Shown piece by piece: positions 35,058 through 45,454 of a stretch of 64,000 nt of DNA. The DNA lies in contig NQMI01000027.1 in the NCBI GenBank assembly GCA_002270565.1, positions 204,988-268,987 of the forward strand, read 5' to 3'. The notes under the pieces are model-generated. The model made no database searches. It had not been told where the DNA came from and worked only from the letters and a program-made list of their open reading frames with translations. The translations under genes were made by a program, and so were the position numbers. This DNA is from Stenocarpella maydis. Taxonomy: Eukaryota; Ascomycota; Sordariomycetes; Diaporthales; Diaporthaceae. The stretch's first letter is position 1. Each line of letters opens with the position of its first letter.

Positions 35058-37185
35058 ATGGAGGGTTATCTCACTGTCCCGCCCGACAGGGGGACAATCC
35101 TGGGGCGCGCGTTGTGGAAGGTGTGCACCTTGCTCCTCGCCATCTACCGCCCTGCTTTTGTTACTATCGTTCTGACTCCGAGATGGTAGGCCCGCTACGT
35201 AGTTCTTGGGAGCGCGCAACGCGAAGTGAAGCCCGAGGACTCACCTTCTCAACCTCAGCCCGGCGCTCGTGGCAAGGACGGCCGTGGTCCCTCAAAGAGC
35301 CAGAACAATATTTCCTTCGACAGTGCCACATACCTATCCGTATACAAAGCCCCGGTAGGTCCAGTCCGCGTTGTTCCTCTCAAGACCGACAGCGAGGAGA
35401 CGCACTAATACTCTTCTGATCCAGGACGACCGGGAGCCGATCGCACAATATGCCGCCAGCACCATCGCGCAGTGCCAAGTTCAGATGGTCGCGCATCGCA
35501 AGCAAGGACCAGTGTTGCCAACTCTCATCGTCACCATTGCCCCCGACGCGGCCACAGACAAGCTTCGCAAGCGGCGGTCGAGCCGGGCAGCGGGTCTCGT
35601 GGCTTCGAGCAGGGAGTCGGGCCCGCTGACGCTGTGGTTCCGGGCTGAAGAGGTCAGCCGCGAGGGACAGAGCCTCAACGACTGGGCGAAGGCCATACAA
35701 GCCGCGATCCAGCCGAACATGCCCGACACGACCCCCATGAGCCCAATGTCTCCGGTGTCCAACACTTTCAACAGCCCGTTCGCCCAACGACAGCCGCGCG
35801 ACGCCTCCGAGTTCTACCAAAACAGACCGCCCAGCGCCCCCAAGTCAACGCTGCAGCACAAGTCGTCCACGGCGACAGGATCGAGCCGGGAAAGGCCACT
35901 TACATTCTCCGACACGCCGAGTCTGCGATCTCGGCGCAGCGATATCTCGTCACTGGCCGCCATCAACGTGCTACCGCTTGCGACGCAAACCTTTGCTTCC
36001 GTCATGCCGTCGGACCTGCCCTCGCCCGCCACCACTGCTGGGGGACAAGGGCACTATGGCAGCTTTATAGAAGGGCGGGCGGCAGCGCAGGGGCGATCTT
36101 CAACCCTTAGCTCCCCGGTACGGAACGTACGCGACAGCATGGGGTCCATGCCTCCATTTTCCCCACCGGCCACTATAGAATCCGGCTCACCGCCAGCCCC
36201 GCGAGAGACGATCCTGGACAGAGCGTTTCAATTACGTTATATCCCGGGGTCTGATCAGCAAGTCCCGGGTGAGGAGAAGCTGAGCTCGCTCGCCCGCTTC
36301 GAAGCATTGATGCAGCAGGCGGATCAACAGAGGAGAGACCGGGAACAGAGGCCACAGACGATGGTGAGGCGACCGGCCTCACCGCCTGCTTCCCCACCCC
36401 GTTCACTGCAGCAGCCTGGGCTACGAAGTGCCTGGGACCTGGACGACTCGTCAGACAACGACGACGACGACTCGGAGGGCTCGAACTCGGACTCGACCCA
36501 TGGCGATTCTGGATATGGACAAGAGGAAGACGTGGAGGAAGACCAGGCAGGAGTCCATGCCCGGTCACGGAGGACAATGGGTTATGTGTCTGGGCGACGG
36601 ACGCCTCAATCTCAGTCCCCGCGCGGCACGATAGGGCCTCGGTCCCCGATCGCCTTCAACCCTGAGACGCTGATGACTTTGAACAGTGGGTCCAACCTTG
36701 GTCGAGGCCCTTCCAACAATAGGCCAGTTTTTGCTCAGAGATCATACAGTCAAACCCAGATAACCGGCCTCGGCGGCCCGAACCTGAGCGTCAGCCAGCA
36801 GCCCCTCGACGTGTCGCCGGCAAGCAGCAGTGTCACGTCACGCAGGACCTCGGCCCAGGAGAGCGTGGGCGGGCTGAACCCCGCGGCGGCTCTGTACCGG
36901 ACGAGCACGGTCGCCGAAGGACAAAAGCGGCAGTCGGCAGCCAGCAGCAGTAGCAAGAGGCTCAGCTTTACCGATTTCACAAGGAGGCTGAGCAGTACCG
37001 GTAACCTACTCATCAACGGGAGCCCTGGCGGCGACGTGGAAGCCCAGCCTCGCGGCCCACCGTCCCTCTTCAACTCACCAAAGAATGAGAGGGAGCCTGC
37101 TGCAGAGCGCAGTGCCCACGACCAGATGTGCAGCAGCTGGCGCAACGGCGTGGGCGTGCTCGGCGGCGACGGTGGCTTTCTGTGA
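35058..37185 (+). CDS. fungal PH-like domain protein of unknown function
   Basis: Three exons, 35058-35120, 35190-35354 and 35425-37185, give 662 aa. The N-terminus MEGYLTVPPDRGTILGRALWK followed by ARYVVLGS is the first strand pair of a PH-like fold. YLSVYKAP, then DDREPIAQYAASTIAQCQVQMV, continue it, and LTLWFRAEEV with WAKAIQAAI forms the closing strand and helix, at about residues 1-180. The rest is disordered, rich in Ser, Pro and Arg, with an Asp/Glu run (SSDNDDDDSEGSNSDS) near residue 430. It ends GGDGGFL. A role at membranes through phosphoinositide or protein binding is inferred from the fold only. I recall similar uncharacterised ascomycete proteins but no named gene. The start is supported by the exact PH-type opening and in-frame splicing. 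Confidence 0.82.
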
Positions 37186-39290
37186 GGCTCCGCGTTGGAG
37201 GCCACGGGTTGCGATGTGGCCGAGGATTTGACACCCGTGGGTCGATGTCGTTGAGCTCAGAGGGGCTGCCGCCAGGACTCCCCATCCCGCCGCTCCTGGT
37301 TGAGGCCACATCACCGAGCTCACATCAACACGTCGGCACAAGGCCCTGCCTGCACTACGACCAGGACGAAAAGACCCATTCCGGCTGGCTCTGTCAAGGC
37401 TGTCTCCATGGTCGTCCTTCATTTCTTGCACTCGGAACTTACAAACCATTGTAATGCTTGCCTTAACCTCTTCTTTGTTTCATTAAACCAGCAACTCATG
37501 ACTGTCATGACCCCCCATATCCATCGTCTATATCGTCACGGCCGGAACTTTGTGGTGCGAGAACACACAATCACATTCAAAACATTATAGGCAAAGGCGT
37601 TGAAACTGCTTTCCACACCGATATCCCGAGCCGGCCTGCAAAATGTCATTTCAAACCCCTTCCTTGCCTCCCACTCACGGGGGCCACCAGTGGAAGGCAG
37701 AGAGCATCAAAACAGTATTTTCTTTCACTTCTCTGCATTGGAGGATTTGGGTTTCAAGCAAGAGATATAAGAGGCGGCATCTAGCCTGGGCGTCTGCAAG
37801 ATGAACAACAAATCAAAACTTTATATGTCGCGCACAGGCGAGCACGTTTGCATATATACATATATACACATTATACAACCTATGCACCTCAGTACATAAT
37901 GCCATTGCCTTCTTGTAGCTATAATCCTCATATTCTAAAGTTCTCTTCGCCACCCAGCGCACCACTGGTCTACCCTCTGCCATATATCAGTCACACAAGT
38001 AACACAACCCTCATTGCCTTGCTTACTCACAACTGCTTGCCCAGGTGCCTATGCCCAGTCTCAAATCAATCCTGGCCACAGCCAACCAACCGCGACAGCC
38101 ACTCCCACAGTACCAACACCTACTACTCCTACAGTACCCACTCCTACAAAACGCAGGCACCCACTCCCATGACACCACAACCACAACACCCACACCTCAG
38201 CGCCTGTGTCAGAGACGCACGTTGCGGCGCCCCCCGAGTCTTACTACTGTGTAGTGGCCTCAGGGTCCTGCTCACACGCGGCCTATGCGATGAATAAAAC
38301 GAGCTCCGCAGATTCCGACGCGTCATCCGCGACAGCCTCTGATGACTCCCAATGGAACTCCACAAAGCGTGACCTTGGGACGGAAGCATCGGTACTGCAA
38401 CGTGACAGTCAAACATCTCTCTTCCGGGAGGGACCTCAAGTCGTCCAAGCATGGGGTGACAATGCAATGCAATGCATGCCAAAGTCAAGACTGGCTGGCT
38501 GGCTGGTTAAGGTTTTTTGCCTTGGTCGAGACCGCTCAGGCCCTCGCCGCACCCCGCGGCATTTTAGATCCCTACCTATACTGGTCCTGTCGGCCGGCCA
38601 GCGTTCGTGCGTTCGTGCTGTGTGGGCATGCATGCATGCATACACACATGCGATGGAACGTTTTCGTCTGAGATCTGATCTCGGTGATACCTCGCAGGTA
38701 GCAACGCGCTTAGGTAATAGTATGCATGTTGAGTTTTCCCGCCCGAGGCGCCCTGAGCGCGACACACGGGAGATGTTCGCGGCTGCGACGGCGCACTCCC
38801 CCCGCGCCGGATGGGACTGTTGCCAAACGCATGATTCCATGTGTACATTGTGTAACATGCGTTGGCTTTGCGCGCAGTCGGGACGGGTCTGAGGCGGGAC
38901 GCGGGGGTTTGAAGGAGTCCTGGTTGGGGACTGGGGACGTGTGCATACACCGGCCCTGTCGTATTCCCATCCATCTGGCGTGGGCGCTGCAAGCTATAGA
39001 AGGGCTCTTAACAGGCAACTACGGTCTCTCCTTTCCCGCATCTCAGCCAAGTTAGCCAGTCCTACTGGATGCTACTGCGGTCTGAACAGCTTGGGCGACA
39101 GGGGCTTCACCTGAGGCTGCGTGGAGGATAGCAACTTTGTGATTCTGCACATGTCGTCCCTGAAGCTGGTGCCTTGCACTATTAATAGATCCTTGTTTCC
39201 TCGCGTGGCCTTGAGCATACCTGAGCACCCTCGAAGCCTCTGATCTGTTTCTATGTGTGAAACTGTGAATACCTGATTTCAATTTTTAAC
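37186..39290. other. intergenic, no gene seen
   Basis: The PH-like gene 3' UTR is followed by non-coding DNA. From about 38030 to 38200 it carries CCCACTCC/CTACAA words and a 45-bp copy of a dispersed repeat. A GCATGCAT-rich palindromic stretch lies near 38625-38650. Confidence 0.5.
38034..38084 (+). repeat. dispersed repeat, copy 1
   Basis: GCTTGCC, an 8-bp CAGGTGCC insertion, then TATGCCCAGTCTCAAATC and AATCCTGGCCACAGCCAA. The same sequence occurs inverted near 42427-42470 with three substitutions and without the insertion. It is followed by CCCACTCC-type words like those of the 44-kb minisatellite. Confidence 0.75.
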
Positions 39291-39640
39291 TGACATTTGA
39301 AGTTACGAATAACTATCACGTAATTATTAGGGCTCCACTACCTAGGTATCGTGCTCCTGCATAAGAATGAGCGCACCCGCTCTGTTATCTATAGGCTAGT
39401 TAGTATACGCATCTATAGGTAAGAATATATCTATATGTGATAACCTGATTAGCGTAAATAATCCCTAACTGCTATATACCCTATAATACTACCATGGTCA
39501 TCTCCTGCAAGGAATCCCCTTTCTGCTAATAATTTATTAGTGGAAGTCGATTCTACGGGTAACAGACGGCATCATAGTACCGGTGATTTATGGAGCATTC
39601 CTCTAGTTGTAATATGTAGAAGAGTATAGAGATACGGTCC
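39291..39640. other. TpA-rich stretch (RIP-like relic)
   Basis: Strongly enriched in TA dinucleotides (CTATAGG, TATATCTATATG, TAATAATTTATTAG) relative to its flanks and without open frames. The pattern fits an old RIP-mutated repeat fragment, but no element type can be identified. Confidence 0.45.
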
Positions 39641-40494
39641 CTGGGGTTGGTGGCGAGGCTGACAAGGGAGACAGTGCAAAGGATGAAATGTGGCTTGTGG
39701 TGAGAAAAGAATACTATTTATACATTACATCGGGAATATGATCCACTCCTAACGATATAAACCCGTTACTCACACGATCTCGGTACTATGAGCAGAGGAT
39801 CTGCACTGGGACAGACTGTGGGTTGCTACGTGAGAAACAAGCCAGCAGGGACGACATTGCATTGTCCTCGTATGCACAATAAAGCCATTTGTCTCATGCT
39901 GAGAAAACTTGCCTCTGCTCACGCCGAAGAATATGAATACGCAATGATACTGAAACACAAAATATAGACGGACGTGGCCGAGACAAGCAGTTTCGACCCT
40001 CATCGAAGTCCCAGCAACCACGGCAGGGCAATCGTGTATGGGGCGGGGGATGTACGAGCTCGCCGGCAATGTTTCCCAGTTTCATGCTTAGAAGTTAGCA
40101 AATAGGTTCAGGTTTACGACTGTAGTACGAGCCTGGAGTGAGGGTTGAGGCTGGCCTGAACGGAATACGCATCACTCTTTCCCACAATATGTAAACGGCC
40201 TGAGTGCCCGCTCCAGCTTCTCTATATGCAACGGCGATTCCAGTCTTGAAACAGGAGCCACGGAGGCTGGCGAGCTGGTCTTGGTGTTTCACAGCAAGAC
40301 CGCTGGCCGAAAATGCTTGTTCTCGTTGGCACGGCGCGCCGTCTGCAAAGGCGGTTTGTTGGCCTGCTATTGTTTATATTAACAAGGCTATATGGGTACC
40401 ACAAGGTCCTAGCCTAAGAAAGGACAGTACTTGCTGGGTTCAGCCATAAGCAGAGGCCACTATTTTTATCCCATTATCCGGTTATCATGGGGGT
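39641..40494. other. intergenic, no gene seen
   Basis: Mixed composition with no supported gene up to the assembly gap. The minus frame at 39770-40069 has no known domain. Confidence 0.45.
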
Positions 40495-40502
40495 NNNNNN
40501 NN
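40495..40502. other. assembly gap (8 N)
   Basis: Eight unknown bases at the edge of AT-rich sequence. The true gap length and content are unknown. Confidence 0.99.
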
Positions 40503-40700
40503 GTTAACTAAAAGGGTTATTATCTCTAGTGAATTTACTATTATTATTAAGAGTTACAACTAGCCAATAGATAGCTATTAGGAATGTAGGTATAGTATTT
40601 ATGGGATAAGATGTTCTATATGTGATAGCTTTAGCAAATGCTAGCTAGCCGCTTCTATCTATATATATTACCATCTATCTCTTGTAGCTGCTTCTGGAGT
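40503..40700. other. AT-rich stretch beside gap (possible repeat relic)
   Basis: TA-rich sequence with words such as ATTATTATTAAG, CTATTAGG and CTATATATATTACC, next to the N gap. It resembles the relic at 39.3-39.6 kb in composition and may be part of a repeat that broke the assembly. Confidence 0.45.
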
Positions 40701-41024
40701 TTCCTCAGCCGATACACATGCTTGCGCCAGCGTCTCCGTGTCTTGGGCAGTGATGGTAGCGTCAGCACCTACGAGCCATAAGGCGAACAGCTCCTGGTTT
40801 CACTCCCAATGATGACTTGCCGCTGGTCGTCATTCGTCTCTTCCTATGCCTTCCTTGCCAATAAAGCCAGCGCCCGCTTCTCACTGCCACGACCCTGGAG
40901 GTGGAGAGGGCGTCTTTCCCGCCGATGACGCTCGAGGCACTCTGGCTGTCGCGAAGATTAACAATATCGGCCATGGCCACATTGGTAGTGTAGTCCAGAC
41001 CATTTCACACCATGCCGTGCGAAC

Positions 41025-42183
41025 TCACTCGTCCACCAACCCGTCCGAGTAGTACTCAAACTCAGCAGGGAGCGGCGCTTCCTTGCCACTGCTGTCGTCA
41101 GGGTCCGCGACATCTCCCCCGCCACCGGGCACCCCCTCCGCTGGGCCTCCCGCATCGACCTTGCCGACCGGCGTAACAACCTCGGGCGCCATGGCGCGGT
41201 CGCTCCTCAGGATGCGGGTCATCCACTGTGCCCACTCCCACGGCCTGTCCGGCCCACCGGGCAGGCTGTTGAAGTACTCCCAGCCCATGACGCCGCCGAA
41301 GCGGGCGTGCTGGCCGACAATGAGCGGGATGATGGATGCCAGGGTGTCGAAGGGGATGAAGCCGCCTCCATTGTCCGGGTTCGTGACGAGGCCGACGACG
41401 ACCTTTTCCGGGGCCCAGCCCTTCATGAGAAGCATCTCATACATTATTGGGTTCGAGCAGTCGCCCCACCCGCAGTCTAGTCGGCGGTGATCGATGTAAG
41501 CGTGCTGGCCCCGACTCGTAGCTGTGATGCATGGTAGGCAGGGCGTAGGGTTCTAAGCAGGCGGGCAGAGCCCTCAACTCACAAAACTGGCAGTTGTACC
41601 ACGCAATCTCGCGGCCCCTCATGACCTCCAATGCCTCATAGTCAAACCCGCTGAGGTTATTCCTGCTGTTCAGCAACGCGGCTGCCACTGGCGCAAACGT
41701 GATGATGAAGTCCGGGCCAAAGTCTGCCCTCAGGCGGTCGACGAGCCTGACGGCAGCACCCAGGCTCATCTCCTCCTCGACGTCGAGGTCGAGGCCGTCC
41801 AGCCCGCGGGCGCGCACGAGGTCGCGCAGCGGGCGGTAGTAGCGCCTGAAGGCGGCATCGTCGTCGCTGCCCAGGCGGTCGGCGGCAAAGGTGCCCTTGG
41901 CGGCGCCGCCCAGCATGCCGAGGACGCGCACGCCGCTGGCCTGAAGGACGCGCAGCTCAGCCCACAGGGTGTGGAAGCGCGGGTGCGAGGGCGGGTGGTC
42001 GTTGAGGGTGATGGCGTCCGGGTCGCCGTTGACGTGGATGGCGGCTAGGATGAGGTGGGTCAGGCGGATGCCCGGCTGGGTTAGCAGGGGCAGGGCCGAG
42101 ATGGGCTTTCCCTCTGGGGTGTGGTGGGTTTGGTAGTAGGTGATGATCCTGGGCAGGGCTGGGGGCGGAGCTATGGGAGCCAT
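41025..42183 (-). CDS. GH18 chitinase-like glycoside hydrolase
   Basis: Family 18 glycoside hydrolase, which cleaves beta-1,4-GlcNAc links in chitin or related substrates by substrate-assisted catalysis. Two minus-strand exons, 42183-41583 and 41476-41025, give 350 aa. IITYYQTHH forms the first barrel strand. VRVLGMLGG matches the SxGG region. GLDGLDLDVEEEM carries the DxxDxDxE motif with the catalytic Glu. ITFAPVAAAL, EIAWYNCQFY, CGWGDCSN and GWEYFNSLPGG follow. No signal peptide is evident at MAPIAPPPALPRI, which suggests a cytosolic class III-type enzyme unless an upstream start is used. The frame continues to 42465 through a poly-Gln stretch encoded by (GTT)n and a dispersed repeat copy, so the shorter start is preferred. 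The acidic tail ends FEYYSDGLVDE. Confidence 0.88.
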
Positions 42184-42224
42184 GTTGGAGACGAAGCCGG
42201 CCTCTGGTGGGCGGTGGTGTTGTC

Positions 42225-42253
42225 GTTGTTGTTGTTGTTGTTGTTGTTGTTGT
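42225..42253. repeat. (TTG)n trinucleotide repeat
   Basis: About nine TTG triplets upstream of the GH18 start. They read as poly-Gln in the extended minus frame, which is not accepted as protein. Confidence 0.9.
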
Positions 42254-42426
42254 GATCCTTGGTGTGGCTGAAGTTGAGGTTGATGATGAGGGTCGGAGCT
42301 GCCACTGCTGGCCTCAAGGTGGGCCGTCGGCAGTGAATCCCGGGCCAGGAGCAGCCTCTTTAGAACAAAATATGGATCAAGTGTAAGCAGTGTCTTGTAC
42401 ACCATCAAAAGCCTCCATCTCTGCTT

Positions 42427-42470
42427 GGCTGTGACCAGGATTGATTTGGGGCTGGGCATAGGCAAGCAGG
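42427..42470 (-). repeat. dispersed repeat, copy 2 (inverted)
   Basis: On the minus strand this reads GCTTGCCTATGCCCAG, CCCCAAATC and AATCCTGGTCACAGCCAAGC. It matches copy 1 at 38034-38084 over about 44 bp. It lies 240-290 bp upstream of the GH18 start and about 400 bp from the tRNA gene. Confidence 0.75.
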
Positions 42471-42844
42471 TGTGAGGGAATGCGAGTCAGCGCCTCAGTG
42501 GGTCCATCTGCTTGGAGAAGATGCTCAGTCTCAGGCTTCAAAAGTCTGCATGCTTGATATTTGGTTCTTATATGAGCACAATTGACCCCAACCTCAGAAT
42601 ACTGATAATAATTACTCAAGCGCGACATAAACCAATGCCTTTCTGGCTAGAATAAGCATGGCAGCAGCCACCCCACGGCCTCCTCCTGCCACTCGGCAAG
42701 TTACCTTGAAAGCATCTCCGGTCCCACTCCCATTCTTTACTAAGCAAGATACAGTCTAGACCCCTTTATCCTGGCAGTCAGACCCACATTAAAAGGCCTC
42801 CACTATATTAGCTGCAAATAGGACAGCTCATCAACCACACCAGA
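42471..42844. other. GH18-tRNA intergenic region
   Basis: A minus frame at 42377-42628 of 83 codons is protein-like in composition but unrecognised; it may belong to the repeat whose copy 2 it overlaps. No other feature was seen. Confidence 0.45.
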
Positions 42845-42934
42845 GGTTCCATAGTGTAGATGGTTATCACATCGGATTCTGATGCTTTCAGCAGTAGAAT
42901 TCCGGGGACCTGAGTTCGAGTCTCGGTGGGACCT
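42845..42934 (+). tRNA. tRNA-Gln (anticodon CTG) with 17-nt intron
   Basis: The cloverleaf folds by eye. Acceptor GGTTCCA pairs with TGGGACC, with T as discriminator. The D stem is GTG/CAC. The anticodon stem TCGGA pairs with TCCGG across the loop TTCTGA(T), with CTG at 42879-42881. The T stem CTGAG/CTCGG encloses TTCGAGT. Between A37 (42882) and loop position 38 (42900) lie 17 extra nucleotides, 42883-42899. They sit at the canonical tRNA intron position and would be removed by tRNA splicing endonuclease. It reads CAG codons. Confidence 0.93.
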
Positions 42935-42938
42935 TCGT

Positions 42939-42944
42939 TTTTTC
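42939..42944 (+). terminator. Pol III terminator of tRNA-Gln
   Basis: A T6 run starts four bases after the mature tRNA end, the expected position for RNA polymerase III termination. Confidence 0.8.
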
Positions 42945-44040
42945 ATTTTGTTTCCCAATTACTTATTTATCTTTTTGGTATGTTGGCGATGCATGCAGGT
43001 GAGAATAGGAGGTATGTTGGGGCTGGTTGTGGCTGTAGGTGCCAAGTGAGGCTGCAGCCTCGGGCAATGCCGCACTAGCGAGCGTGTAATTAGGTAGGTA
43101 CTTACATTTAACTCAGCTCCTGGGGCAGCCTCATTGGCTCGTTGGCCGAACGACCCTTCAGTGTAGATCAATATTCCCACACTCTTCTTTTCACATGCAA
43201 CTTCAGATGCTAAAGCGGTGTCTTATTGTGTTTGCTTTGCTGAAAATCTTGTTATGCAAACACAGTTTTTGATCCTCCCCAGATATGATAGGCCTGCTGC
43301 ACTGCGGCCCAAGTCTCGTCAGTGTGTCTGTCCTACCCTAAGGTTGAATGAACTGTCTGCATATTGCCAGTGCGCAGAGGTCCACGCGAAAATCAACAGT
43401 ACACCCACATACCAGACAGTTTTATTGCAGAATATCTGAGCCTTGCCGTCTATTGGGGGTTTTATCTTGACAAACTGAGTGCATTTAATCTCTCTGGATC
43501 CAGTGGTGCACACACCATCACATTCAGCAAGTCTTTGGTCTTAGCGGTACTCGTTTCAAGGCTGTAGAGGCCCCTCCCCTGGTTTTCTCTGCTTGGGATT
43601 ACGGGTAGGCGTCCGACCTGCCAAGCAAGCATAGCGAGCGAGGCCAAAAAAAAAGGAGGTTTTAAGCAAGCATTACTTAGCACTTAGATAGAAAGAGTTT
43701 TAAGATACCAACTTTTATTATACCTCCTGCTCCTGGGCTGTCATCCCGGGTCCTTGATTCGCTGCCATGAGAATGGTGAAGTATGTAAACTGGGTCAATT
43801 TTCTTCACGTGTTCTTAGGCTTGTTGTCTCATTTCTGAATGGAGTCACTGAAAAGGTGGTGGAGATGACAGCGTGAACCTCGAATGCCGGCCCCTGCATA
43901 ACATGATATGCAGGGTTTTGAGAACAACTGCAAGTAGTTCAACAACCGCCCCTGCAAGTACATTGGAATAACCAGAAATTTACCCACAGAAATGAAGGGT
44001 ACTCCGGTACATTGACCAACACCCACTGGCACTCAATGCC
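42945..44040. other. intergenic, no gene seen
   Basis: No supported gene. GGTAGGTAC-type words lie near 43093 and an A9 run near 43645. Short frames show no domain. Confidence 0.45.
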
Positions 44041-44280
44041 AGACATAACAGCCACTCCTATACATACCTACTCCTACAACACATGTATACCCACTCTCCT
44101 ACAACAACACCCATTCCTATAACACCTACCCAAAAACATTCACTCCCATAGCACCCACTCCCACACCTATAACACCCACTCCCACAACACCCATAACTCC
44201 CACTCCCACAACCCCCCTCCCATAACACACCTACAGGACCTAATCCCATAGAGCAGATACCTATAACACCTACACCTAGC
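44041..44280. repeat. degenerate CCCACTCC(T/C)ATAACA minisatellite
   Basis: About 15 imperfect units of roughly 14-18 bp occur, built from CCCACTCC plus TATAACA, CACAACA or TACAACA. The plus strand is nearly free of G, so the minus strand is a G-rich, C-poor array. Similar words occur at 38100-38200. Confidence 0.85.
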
Positions 44281-44599
44281 ACCCTTGCAGTAAGGTTATA
44301 CTCCGAGTTATGGGTACGTGAATCAAGATTGTTATAATATGAATGTTCCCGGCGCCATGACTTCCCCTCCCCAAATGTTGGGGAGGGAGTGCAACGAGGC
44401 ACTTCCTCTTGGATGGGGGGGCCCCAGGGGGGTCTTCTACCTCACACCTGTTGACCATCAATAATTAACCTGCCCTTCCCTGTCCAGTAGGCTAGGTCCA
44501 GACCATCTTCCTTAGTAACAGCCATCGTGGGTCCCATCTGAAGTTACATCGCCCCAGCGGCCCTCTGCGCGGCCGCCATGCTGCCCCGCCGCCCCGGCC
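44281..44599. other. minisatellite flank
   Basis: No gene is supported between the minisatellite and the broken reading frame. The text near 44400-44430 is G/C-rich. Confidence 0.4.
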
Positions 44600-45454
44600 C
44601 ACTTCAGCAACAGCTTATACTTCAGGCCCTGGGATGGCAACGCCTGTACTACATCACCAAGGCGACCTCCTCGCTTACCGTGCTGGCCGTCATCCAGGGC
44701 TATGACACATCCGACAAGTCCCTGTGGGCCACCATCTGGGTCGCCGTCCAGCCCAATGTGCCCGACAATGTCCCAGGCCAACCTCGTCCAGCCCCTGCTA
44801 AGTTGGTGCGCAGACCAGATGCCGTGCGGGCGCCACGCCGCCGCCAACAAGTGGTGCATCACCGCCAGCACGTATACACCCGAGGGCCAGACCGGCAACA
44901 AGTACATCGCCGTGCCCAGGAACGCGAAGCTCGAATTTGAGAGTATTTCCCCCGCCGCAACCCAGGACTTGCGAAATGGGAAGGCCAAGTATTCTCGGTG
45001 GAGATCTTGCTAGTCCGGTCAATTCTGATAGTCGCCGTCGACGCGGACACCAAGAAGATCGACCAGCAGGTCACTGAATGGCAAGGTGGTCTCTGACTGC
45101 GAATACCCCCCACCCCCCACTCCGAGGCGAACCGCCGCAGGTGGTCATTCCCCGAAGGCAGAAGAAAGAAATGCTCGAGACTGACCGTCTCTCCCACATT
45201 GTGCCTTGTACTCAGCACGGGAATGAAGCCCCAGCTCATCTACAGAGCCAACGAGTGCTCCACGGCCGGCCGCGGCACGCTACCCGACTTCAGCTGGGAT
45301 AAAGTCAGCATAATCCTGAGCGAGGCCAAGAAGCACCTCGGCGACTCCTACCACGGCGCCTCCTCCCCGGGGCCTCAAGACCACCGACGGTGGCGTCAGG
45401 TGGCACGCCGACCCCATCTCCATGGGCAAGGACACCGACTGGAGCATTCAGTAA
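44600..45454 (+). pseudogene. multiply frameshifted secreted-type protein gene
   Basis: Six plus-strand segments read as coherent protein but lie in changing frames: 44603-44641 (FSNSLYFRPWDGN), 44644-44780 (ending NVPDNVPG), 44778-44942 (contains NKWCITASTYTPEG), about 44998-45108 (DADTKKIDQQV), 45216-45373 (contains FSWDKVSIILSEAKK) and 45371-45454 (TTDGGVRWHADP, then stop). Adjacent segments abut or overlap with no intron signals between several of them, so at least three frameshifts are needed. Paired Cys and Trp-rich strands suggest an extracellular beta-sandwich protein, but I recognise no family. Sequencing errors are less likely than real decay because the breaks are several. No start codon or signal peptide was found in a consistent frame. 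Confidence 0.55.

Noticed and set aside
42184..42465. N-terminal extension of the GH18 protein with poly-Gln
   Set aside because: It is encoded by a TTG repeat and a dispersed repeat copy; the Met at 42183 directly precedes the barrel domain.
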